In this document: positions 33,910-43,354 of the stretch, piece after piece
How positions within the stretch are numbered: position 1 is the first letter of the stretch
Layout: every line of letters starts with the position of its first letter
Notes under the pieces: model-generated
What the model was told of the DNA's origin: nothing
The model's database searches: none
Seen by the model: only the letters and a program-made list of their open reading frames with translations
Translations under genes and position numbers: made by a program
From: Zeus faber
Lineage: Eukaryota; Chordata; Actinopteri; Zeiformes; Zeidae
Direction: 5' to 3'
NCBI GenBank assembly: GCA_960531495.1
Contig: OY482850.1
Span: 219,343 to 283,342 of the forward strand
Length of the DNA: 64,000 nt

Positions 33910-34290
33910 TACGTACACCCACCACCCGACTTAGATACCTTACCTCCCGCTGTCCCATGGCACACTTCTTTGAGTTGGCGGTGAACCCAGCCCACCTCAG
34001 GGACTCAAGCACAGTGCCCACATGCTGCACATGCCGCTCCAAGGTGTCACTGTGAATGATAATGTAATCTAGGTAGGCTGCGCCGTATGCTACATGTGGA
34101 TGCAGGTCCATGAGTCTCTGAAAGGTTGCTGGGGCACCGAACAACCCGGAAGTGTGCAAATGTGGTATAAGCCAAATGGCATGGAGAATGCAGATTTTTC
34201 CTTGGACTCCTGAGACAAAGGAATGTGCCAGTAGCCATTGGTTAAGTCCAGTATTGCGAAAACAAGCTGTACCTAACTGATCGAGAACTT
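33910..34290 (-). pseudogene. Gmr1-like gypsy reverse transcriptase, distal part
   Basis: Minus-strand frame with VLDQLGTAC, then GLFGAPATFQRLMDL and AAYLDYIIIHSDTLERHVQ, NSKKCAMGQREVRYL. These are RT palm blocks; the catalytic YLDD reads YLDY, so polymerase activity is lost. The rest of RT and RNase H are missing and the sequence jumps to LTR-like DNA. The proximal RT half is at 38881-39300, on the other side of the L1 insertion; the reading VLDQ is shared by the two edges through the target duplication. Confidence 0.78.
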
Positions 34291-37200
34291 TTTTTTTTTT
34301 TGGGGGGGGGGGACTGTCAGCCTGCTGGGCATACAACACAGAGTATTTGTAAGCCATTGCATTTAGGAACGTTAGTCTGCAAGTGGAGTTCAAGTTATCA
34401 ACCTGTGCAATGCACAGTTTTTGGTTTTAGAGAATCACCACCAACCCCCCTCTTTGGATAACAATTTATCATGTTTGAGTCTATAGACAACTGATCACGA
34501 CTCCAAAAGGGGGAGAATCACCACGGGGACACAAAAAAACATAGAAACAAACAACATTTACACAAAAACATAAACACTGGACGACAACATGTATTGAAAA
34601 ACAGTTAATTAGGTCCAGGAAAACTGGAACTACAACTGGTCACGTGGCCTCTTCTTATCATAGTTATGGCAGTAAATGAGGGAGGAAAAGAGGGGAATGC
34701 AACCAGGAGGGTGCTGGGCTGCACTTGAAGCAGGTGTGGTGGTGTGTGCATGTTTGATGGGACCTCCTGTGTGTGGTGTGCCACAGAAGACCCCCAGGCA
34801 CCCAGAGAAGCCAGAGGGCCAGGGAGCAACCCCCACGCCCAGACCTGAGGAGCATTACTCAGTCCCAGGGACCATGAGGAGACCCCCCGGCCCAGGGGGG
34901 CACACATACAACCAACCCCCAGGTGCAGGCACAAGACGCAGCTGCAGGCACAGAACCCGGGCCGCGGGCGCCAGGCACAGACCGCAGGCCTGGATCCCAG
35001 CCCCACGGCGACAGACCGACACCCCGCCCGAGCCACCCACCCTGCGAGCGTGCCAGCAGGACTCCCATGCCCACCCATGCCATGTGCAAGATGGAGGCCC
35101 GCCCCACCGCAACCGACCAGACGCTCCACCCGATGTGGGCATGCCCCCAGACAGACCCGCCAGCGACCAGCAACCCCGGATAACCCCAGTGCTCAATGTG
35201 TGCTGTTGGTAATTGCAGTTAAAATTGTGGGGTTGGTCGTGCGAGTTCTTCAGGCAAGTCGAACCCGAATCACTTGCATCCCTCCTGCCCTGTAGACTCT
35301 GGTCCAGTGGAGTGTTGTTCGAAGTAGGATTGGTGTGCAATGTATGTGTTCAAGGCCAATATGAGTGGGATTGAAATTTCGGATGGACGAGAAGCACGCT
35401 TGGGCAGGAGAGTGACAGGCAAGATGGCAGCTGCCCACCGCATCCCCACCCACATAGCTTGCACCCCACCCATCCCGCAAGGCCTCGGCCTATTGTGTGG
35501 TGTATGTGCTGAGTATGTGCTGAGTTTTGCACTGTGAGAGATAGGCAAATCACAACCAGATAGATCCAGGGGCGCCGCAGGCCAGGGAGCAACCGCAACC
35601 CCTGGCCCCGGACCATGCCGTAGCACGCCCACCTCCAGTACTTGGTGGCAGCTAACGATCAGCCACGGGCACAGAACGGTCCGCTATGCGCCTCCGCCAT
35701 GCCGGGCAGCTCCGCGCCTCCATCAGGCCCCTGGTCAGCCCCCAGCCGCCGGGCATGCTGACCACAGAACAGGGCAGCAGACGGCACCCCCACCCACAGC
35801 CCAAGCCCCCAGCGACGAGCGCCCCACGCATGTAGAGCGCCAGAGGACAGGTACCTCGGCAGCCCGGTATGACGACATGAGACCGCCCCCCACTGAAGGA
35901 GGCCACACGGTGAGCCCCACGCCTAGCACAGCAAGCCAGGTTCAGGACCCTGGTTAAGGACTCCGCCCTCATGGGACGCATAAGGACACACAAGCCGAGC
36001 CACCCTGCCCACAGGGCGGGCGAACCCAGTGGCGCGCCGACCCACTGACCATGGTGCCGAGAGCCAAAAAAGCGACCCACCCCCCCCGCCCCCAACCCAA
36101 GCCCCAGAACCCACAACCATGCCCCAAAACAACACACAAATGCCAGCTGCAGGTACTCCCTAGGAGCACCACCAACCCGCCCCCCCCCCCCCCCTTCAGC
36201 CTCGGAGTCAGGCCAGCTCTACTCAGGTAAAGGAGAGGACGCCACCACCCAGAACCTCCAACTCCCCCTTGGGGCCCCAGTATCCCCCACGAACACAGGC
36301 TTACACATCATGGACGTCCCCAGAGCCGCCCGAGCATCCACCCAACCACAGAGCTCCGGCAGACCAGGAGGACCCCCACATGCCCCAAAGCACCACGACA
36401 TTGCCCCGACTTAGCAAGACTGAAGTATTAAATGATGGAGTTGTGTCAGTGATGAAAGTAGTCCATATTTCATTAAATGAATCAACATTGTTTTTCGATA
36501 TTGCCAATAGCTATTCCATTGAGATGTATTCTATTAATAACTGCAACCATTGGGATGTAGTGGGATTATCTCTCTTTTTCCATTTGAGTAATATTGTTTA
36601 CTTGGCAATTGTTAAGGCGGTCAAAATGGGTTGGTGGTGTTTAAGTGGTGGGTCGACTGAGGAGAGGTCACCGAGAAGACAAATAGACGGGGAGACTGAA
36701 ATGCTGGGACCCAGAAGGATTGCTTCTTGGTGATGTTGGTCCAGAATGCTAGGATAGGTGGGCACAGCCAGAAGGCATGAAATTAGTCCTGGTATTAAGG
36801 GAACAGTAAGAGCAAATGACTTCATCCACAAAAAGCCATTTTGAACAATTTGTGTTCCGTGATATGAGCTCTGTGCAAGATCTCCAGTGCAAGGTTCCAG
36901 ATGAGTAATTCCTTGTCTTTTCCAAGATCTAAAGATTATTGGTGTGTTTTTAACCAGAAAATCTGGGTTGTGCCAGATTGGCGTGAATTTGTTTGGAGAC
37001 AGAGTGACCACTGAGTTTAAGGAATTTCCACCAGGCTGACAGATTTTTTGCGATAAATGGATTTTGAAAGCAATTATGTTTCCTTATTGATTCAGTAAGG
37101 AATGGGAGATCTGATAATGATAACTTCTGACATTCTGTTTGTCCAATGTCTCGCCATCCATGGGCCAATTGTTGCTCTGGTTGTAACCATTTAATCATAA

Positions 37201-37708
37201 ATTGAGGATGGTTTGCTCGATGGTAGTATCTAAAGTTTGGGGCTGCTAGGCCTCCACAGTCTTTGATTTTCTGTGGTGTTGCTAGTTTAATTCTCGATTT
37301 CTTGTATTTCCAATAAAATTCATTGACTATTGAGCATAGAGTATTAAAACAATGTAGTGTTGGTTGCACTGGGGTCACTGAAAATGTATAGTTTACAATT
37401 AGAAGTATATTCATTTTCACTGCTGCCATCCTACCATTAGTGAGATGGGTAGGTTGTTCCATTGAATGAGGTCTTCTTCAATGGATTTAAGCAATGGAGT
37501 GAAGTTAAGGGTAAACAAATCTGACAGATTGGTGGAGATATCAATACCAAGGTATCTAATATTGCCCATTGTCATGGTTATGGGAAGTTTCTGGGTTGCA
37601 GCAACAGTTTACAGTCCCCCCCACTGAGTGGTAAGACTATGGTTTTAGTCCAATTTATTGAATAGTCTGCGATAGCTGAGAATTTAGATATAAGATTGAA
37701 CAGGGGAC

Positions 37709-37777
37709 AGGGGAGAGCGGACATCCTTGTCCGCTCTCCCCTTTCACCAGCACTACCTCTCAGGAGGTAGTGCTGGT
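37709..37777. repeat. Two adjacent perfect hairpins at an L1 rearrangement
   Basis: Hairpin 1 has 15-bp arms AGGGGAGAGCGGACA (37709-37723) and its complement (37728-37742) with loop TCCT. Hairpin 2 has arms CACCAGCACTACCTC (37745-37759) and its complement (37764-37778) with loop TCAG. The first arm is L1 sequence also present at 38237-38251; the second right arm is the start of a SINE. This looks like template-switch fold-back at a repair junction. Confidence 0.85.
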
Positions 37778-37932
37778 GGTCTAGTAATCTAAAGGTTGCT
37801 GGTTCGATCCCAGGCTCCTCCTGCTAGCATGCTGTAGTGGCCTTGAGCAAGGCACTTAACCCCTGATGGCTGCGTCCGTCCGTGTTTGAACAATTGTAAG
37901 TCCCTTTGGATAAAAGCGTCTGCTTAATGTAA
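37764..37932 (+). mobile_element. tRNA-derived SINE within L1
   Basis: The head GGTAGTGCTGGTGGTCTAGT and the B-box-like GGTTCGATCCC mark a tRNA-derived promoter. The body has CTTGAGCAAGGCACTTAACCC and it ends with CTTTGGATAAAAGCGTCTGC, a tail seen in many fish SINEs that share a LINE 3' end. It is inserted between two copies of the same L1 segment (37530-37700 and 37933-38060). Confidence 0.8.
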
Positions 37933-38880
37933 TATCAATACCAAGGTATGTAATATTGCCCGTCGTGATGGTTAAGGGAAGTTTCTGGGTTGCAGCATTG
38001 CAGTCCCCCCCTAGACTGTGGTTTTAGTCCATTGAATAGTGTGAGATAGCTGAGAATTTAGATATAAGACTGAACACCTCTGGTAGGGATGATATTGTGT
38101 TCTGTATGCAAAACAAGATATCGTCTGCATACAAACTAATTTTGTGAACAGAGTTTCCTGCATGTATGCCTACGATATTACTGTTTTGACGGATGGCCGC
38201 TGCGATTGGTTCAATAAAGATGGCGAATAGCAAAGGGGAGAGCGGACATCCTTGTCTTGTGCCGCGTTGTAGAGTGAAACACTGTGAAGTGTAACCATTC
38301 GTGATGACAGATTGAGATGGAGAGTTGTAGAGGATTCTGATCAAATTTGTTTAGGAATGAAATAGATATGTCCAATTAACTCTGTCAGATGCTTTTTCGG
38401 CATCTAAATAGGCAATCATATTATTAAAGTTGTTCCTTTGAGATAGGCTGATCAAATTTATGACGCATATTGCTAGATGACTGTTTGAGAATGACTTTTT
38501 CAATTCTGTTGGTTAGTGTTTTACTTATAATCTTAAGGTCGCAATTAATGGCTCATGGGTCTATAACTGGAGGTGACGGTTGGGTCCTTATTGGGTTTGA
38601 GCAAAACTGAAATGAGAGCAGTATTCATGTGCAGAGGCATGGAGGAGGTTGACTTGACCTCTGTAACCATTCTGATGAATATTGGGGATATGAGTGGCCA
38701 GAATAATTTATAAAATTCCACTGGGTAGCCATCTGAACCATGTGATTTATTGTTGGGCATAGAGGAGAGAGCTTTCCTGAGTTCTTCTTGCATAAGTGGT
38801 CTATCTGGGTCTCCACTCACTACTCACTTCAGCTTCTGTCTTCTCGCGAGAACGCAGCATGCTCCCTTCTCCTCACCACT

Positions 38881-40020
38881 GGTCGAGAACTTCATCGACC
38901 CAGGGCATTGCGGAAGCTTCGAACTTGGACAACGTGTTCACCCTTGGGTAGTCCACGCAGAACCGGACTGACCCATCGGGCTTACCCACCAGCTCGATGG
39001 GACGAGACCAGTCACTGGATGACTCTATTACGCCCATGTCCAGCATGGCCTCTAGTTTTGCCTGCGTGATCTTGCGTTTGTGTTTGGGAAGGCGATACGG
39101 CCGAGAATGCACCTTTACCCCCGGGGTCGTCTCCACATGGTGATGTATGAGGCATGTGAGGCCTGGCATGTAGCGAAAAACATCAGAGAAGCAATACTGA
39201 AGTGCAACTATGTCCGCCTTCTGGAACGGAGAGAGACGGCCACTTAACAGGGCCAAGGTAGGATCGGCAGCTTTTTGAACCTCCGGCCTCAACTCATCCT
39301 GCTCAATGACTGGCATGACCGAGCCACGGACGCCTTCTCTCTCCATTCTTTGAAGAGTTTTAGGTGATAAATCTGTGTCACCCCCTGCCTGTCAGACCAT
39401 TCGGCCTCATAATTGACCTTGCGAACCTGCCGTGTGACCACAAAAGGTCCTTGCCACTTCACGAGCAATTTAGAGCTGGACATGGGGAGCAACACCTTGT
39501 CTCCCGGTGCAAATTGTCTGAGTTGAGCCCCTCGGTTGTGTACATACGACTTTTGACGTTTGACGTTCCTGAGCCCGGAGCAAATTCTCTCGTGATAACG
39601 GCCAAATCAAGGCGTGTAACTTTGCTCTCAGGTCCAAAACATACTATATTTCATTCTTACTGGTGGTTGGACCTTCCTCCCAGTTTTCGGTTAGGTTTAA
39701 TACCCCCTGGGGTCTGCCAAAGACGATTTCAAAGGGAGAAAATCCTGTGGAACCTCCCGCACCGCGAACAACAGGTGGTCCAACCACTTGTCCCAATTAC
39801 GGCTATCATCGTGAACAAACTTGCAATTCTGGGTGGCTTATCAGCACCAATGACTGAGTTATCTCCTATCTGACTGTCATAGCTCACTCGGTATAACCTG
39901 TCCTTATTCACCGAAAAATACGGGTGAGTAAGCACGGCGTCTGGCCGCATCAATACACCATTGATTTTAACTACCCCCTCAAAGGCCTTGCTTGGGGTGC
40001 TCCAGTGGAAAATCATCGAT
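38881..40020 (-). pseudogene. Gmr1-like gypsy: integrase followed directly by RT
   Basis: Minus strand from 40016 reads KAFEGVVKINGVLMRPD and KDRLYRVSYDSQIG, the linker ahead of a gypsy integrase. The zinc finger and much of the catalytic core are deleted (near 39830). The distal core and C-terminal box follow: PQGVLNLTENWEEG-like sequence near 39690, then SSKLLVKWQGPFVVTRQVRK and QIYHLKLFKEWRE (39495-39360). Directly downstream comes the RT start: ADIVALQYCFSDVF, THHVETTPGVKV-like and SRPIELVGKPDGSVRFCVDY. Integrase upstream of RT is the reverse of the usual Ty3/gypsy order and matches Gmr1-like elements. Stops and a deletion make it inactive. Confidence 0.8.
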
Positions 40021-40049
40021 AGGGAAGGTTAATGTGACCGGGGCAGATC

Positions 40050-40606
40050 CAACTTGGGATCCTGGAATGTGAGATGCTTGGGCACACCTGCTAAACATAG
40101 CAAAATCCTAACTCACCTCACCAGGATGAACCCCAGCTTCTGTCGACTGCAAGAAACCAACCTCACTGCATCTGAGGTCCTCAAACTCAAAGTTAAATGG
40201 GTTAATCAGATATTTTCTGCATCATAAAACAAAAAAAAAAGAGGTGTCTCTATATTGGTCAATAAAAGTATCCCATATCAAAATAAAACCACAATATCAG
40301 ACCGAGAAGGGCGTTACATAATGAGTAATGGAATTTTTGGTAACATCAAATTAACCATAGCTAATATTTATGGCCCCAAATGAGGATGACCCAAATTTCG
40401 TTCACAATATATGTTCAGAACTCTTAGAATTTTCTGAATCAATTATCATATTGGGAGGAGACTTCAACACAGTACTGGATCGAAGTTTAGCCCGTTCTCA
40501 AGCTAGAAATATTCACAAATCCTTGTGTTCGTCGGACACTATAAACAATATATGAGTGATCTTGCTCTTGAGCATTGTTCCCAATCAAATAAGCCACATT
40601 CTAGAG
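40050..40606 (+). pseudogene. L1 ORF2 apurinic-type endonuclease, broken
   Basis: This domain nicks the target to prime reverse transcription. Across the plus strand: LGSWNVRCLGTPAKHSKILT, RLQETNLTASEVLKLKVKW, RGVSILVNKSIPY, SDREGRYIMSNG, IANIYGPK and then IIILGGDFNTVLDRS. The N (SWNVR), E (LQETN), Y (IYGPK) and D/N (GGDFN) residues of the active site are still readable, but several stops interrupt the frame. It is cut at 40606 by a hAT transposon and resumes at 43355. It is the opening part of the L1 that continues to 47359. Confidence 0.8.
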
Positions 40607-43346
40607 CAGGGGTCACCAACACGGTGCCCACGGGCACCAGGTCGCCCCCAAGGAACACATGAGTCGCCCGCAGGCCTGTTATAAAAATAGCACAACTCAC
40701 TAGTGAGTTGCGTCTAAAATTTAATTTTATTCTGTTGTTATTCTTTTTTAATCGAACTTGCATTTATATAGATTTTAAAATGACAATATCTTAAAAATAT
40801 ATTCATTATACATTTTTTTTTTTAAGTTTAGGTGAACTCTGACCTACTCTAGTTCAAAGGTCAGTATTGTGCGCGCGACAAAACCAGTGGTCGTGAAGAG
40901 TAAGCTAGCGGGCACAGCGAAGATGAGCGCTGAATGCAGTTTCTTAGCCCCAAAAAATGGCAGAGAAAAGAAAGAAAACTCATCACTTTCACAGCGAATG
41001 GGAGGAGGAGTTATTTTTTATGACTGTGAAAGAAACCTGCGTGTGTCTCATTTGCGGGGCGACCTTGGCGATGGCGAAGGGACACAATGTGGCGAGACAC
41101 TTCACTATGTGTCACAAAAGCTACCATGCTAACTACCGACCGGGAAGCAAACTACAGGCAGAAAAAGCCTGTGAGCTAAAGGCAGCATTGGATAAGCAAC
41201 AGTCTTTTTTCACGAAACCGGCAATAAAGTCACAAAAAGCAACCAAAGCCTCGTTTAGAGCTACACATTTTCTGATAAAGAAGAAGAAGGCATTTTCAGA
41301 TGAAGAAGTTCTCAAAGAAGCAATGATTATAATTGCTAACACTGTACTTAAAGACGAGAAAAATGGAACCGATCTAATCTCCACTCTCTCCGACGTCCAA
41401 CCGGGGGCATCTACGATGGCTAGACGAGTGTCAGCTATGTCGGGTAACTTGGCCGATCAGCTGGACCAGGATCTGGCGAGGTGCAGGTGGTTTAGCATCC
41501 AGTGCGACGAGTCCGTGGACAGCAGCAGTACAGCGCAGCTGTTGATTTTTATCCGGATGGTGTTTGAAGATTTCTCCACAAGAGAAGAACTCCTGACACT
41601 ACTGCCCTTAAAGACAACCACGAGGGGAGTTGACATTTATAAAACGGTAAAGGAGTTTTTCGTACAAAAAAAGGTACCAATGGAAAAGCTGGTAGCGGTG
41701 ACTACAGACGGGGCTCCTGCTATGTAAAGGTGACCCAGACTTCCCAAAATTTCTGCATTATCACTGCGTCATTCACCAGCAGGCGTTATGTGCAAAAGTG
41801 ATCGGCTTTGAGCATGTGATGACTCCCATTGTGAAAACCATAAACAGCATCCGCTCCAAAGCAAAACAGCACAGGATTTTCAAGGTGCTATTGGAGGAGA
41901 TGTCAGCTGAATATGGTGACCTGCTGCTATACCCCTAAATCCGATGGCTCAGCAGAGGATGAGTTTTACTTTGTTTTTTGTCACTTTTGGGTGAAATCAA
42001 AGAGTTCATGCAGTCCCGAGGTGAAGACGTCTCACTGCTAGAGGAAACAGAGTGGACACTTGACCTCGCATTTTTGACGGACATTACTGGTAAACTAAAC
42101 CACTTGAACTGCGAGCTGCAAGGCAAAGATAAGACTGCTGTTGATATGATAAGTGCTTTTAATTCATTTAAAGCCAAGATGAACATTTTCACATTTCATT
42201 TACAGAGAAAAAAGGTGGTGCATTTTCCCTCTGTGCAGTAAGTGCTGAAAGACAATGCTTCTGCATCTGAAACATTTGAAACCGTTGCAGAAAAGTACTG
42301 TGAAGTCATAAACAGACTTGGCAAGAGTTTGAGAAAAGGTTTTGTGGCCTTGATCAGCTTGAGCCATGTGTGTCATTCATTTCCAATCCTTTCATGAATG
42401 TGGACACAACATGCTTTGCTGAGCAACTTAGTGCAACATTCAACTTGGATGCTGGACAGGTGGAGATTGAAATCATAACATTGCAAAATTACCTCCACCT
42501 CAAAGCCCACCAGGCTGCACCAAACTTTTGGTGCCTTGTTGACACAGAGAAGTAAAGTATTGTATGCACAGCAGCTATGAAGGTTGCCAGCCTGTTTGGT
42601 TCAACCTATCTCTGTGAATCAGCGTTTTCTGACGTGAACTTTATCAAGAACAAACACAGAACACGCTTACTGATGCACATCTGAAAAACTCACTCACAGT
42701 TGCAGTGTCAAGTCACACACCAGATTACAGTACACTGGTGAACAGCATGCAATGCCAGTCTTCCCACTAACAAGGAAACAGATACCAGATGTTATCAGTA
42801 GCAACACGGCAGTGCCATGGCAAATTTGAATTAAAATATTGAAGAATTGTGTTCAATTTAAAAGTGTGTTCATGATGTGTAAGTTATAATTTTGTTAAAA
42901 ATGCCGCAGATTTGGTCATTAGTTCAAAATGAGACAAGATATATTTAAAAATATGTAAGTTGATTTTTCTTTAACATTACATAATTGATAACTTTTTAAA
43001 ACATGGTGCAACATAGTTCATGGTTTGTTAGTGGCTAGTGAAAATGGGACATTTTTCCTATGAAATATTGTGATGTAAGTGATCATCTGAAAATGTAACA
43101 ATTACGGAGATGAATAAAGTTCTGAATATTGATATCTGTTTCCCACCTTATTGTCATTGTTGATAATTGTGAGAAATCATTAACGTGATCAGTGTCTTCA
43201 GTATCATTAATCATGATTGATTATGTATAATTAAAGGCAAACTGAGTAAATTTGTTATTTCAGAAGAGCGTATCAAACTGGTAGCCCTTCGTATGACTCA
43301 GTACCCATGAAGTAGCTCTCAGTTTTAAAAAGGTTGGTGACCCCTG
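40607..43346 (+). mobile_element. hAT (Charlie-like) DNA transposon, complete ends
   Basis: A 2740-bp element with terminal inverted repeats CAGGGGTCACCAAC (40607) and GTTGGTGACCCCTG (ending 43346). It is flanked by an 8-bp target duplication TTCT[A/T]GAG (40599-40606 and 43347-43354), the hallmark of hAT insertion. It sits within the endonuclease region of an L1, so it inserted later than that L1. The transposase inside is broken. Confidence 0.95.
40957..42700 (+). pseudogene. hAT transposase, frameshifted
   Basis: hAT transposase cuts out and reinserts the element. The N-terminal frame (40957-41727, 256 codons) starts MAEKRKKTHHFHSEWEEELF and contains a BED-type zinc finger: CLICGATLAM then HNVARHFTMCH. 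It continues to FSIQCDESVDSSSTAQLLIF, holding the first catalytic Asp region (CDES), and VAVTTDGAPAM, the second Asp region, where the frame ends in a TAA. Downstream pieces in other frames give HQQALCAK-like sequence near 41790, EVTWTLDLAFLTDITGKLNH-like sequence near 42050, and the C-terminal hATC block KVASLFGSTYLCESAFS near 42590. The product resembles the GTF2IRD2/Charlie8-type group. At least four lesions make it inactive. Confidence 0.88.
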
Positions 43347-43354
43347 TTCTTGAG

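Larger units (their letters stand above)
36600..38820 (-). pseudogene. L1 ORF2 reverse transcriptase and C-terminus, broken
   Basis: ORF2 of L1 carries endonuclease and reverse transcriptase. Here only the RT onward remains: LMQEELRKALSSMPNNKSHG and DGYPVEFYK near 38790, MNTALISVLLKPNKDP, then LQRGTRQGCPLSPLLFAIFI and the intact catalytic SLYADDILF near 38110-38130. The C-terminal half continues with NGRMAAVKMNILLIVNYTFS at 37430. A duplicated, rearranged segment with two hairpins and a SINE interrupts it between 37530 and 38060. Deleted sequence between 38350 and 38550 includes the FDSV-type RT block. Not functional. Confidence 0.85.
34291..38880 (-). mobile_element. 5'-truncated L1 LINE (ORF2 part plus 3' UTR)
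   Basis: A 4.6-kb insertion flanked by a 12-bp target duplication G[A/G]TCGAGAACTT (34279-34290 and 38881-38892). The plus-strand left edge is T11 followed by G11, so the 3' tail reads C11 then A11, an odd version of the family end. About 2.3 kb of GC-rich 3' UTR (34291-36600) precedes (in plus coordinates) the ORF2 remains to about 38820. The last ~60 bp (38820-38880) do not clearly match the other L1 copy. It split a Gmr1-like element, so it is younger than that element. Confidence 0.88.

Noticed and set aside
34605-36137. Open frames of 160-178 codons (for example 34676-35212 plus, 34855-35340 minus)
   Set aside because: Same L1 3' UTR artefact; frames are not conserved between copies.
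37784-37830. Possible functional tRNA gene
   Set aside because: Only a tRNA-like head with a B box is present, followed by a SINE body and tail; no cloverleaf with acceptor pairing was found.
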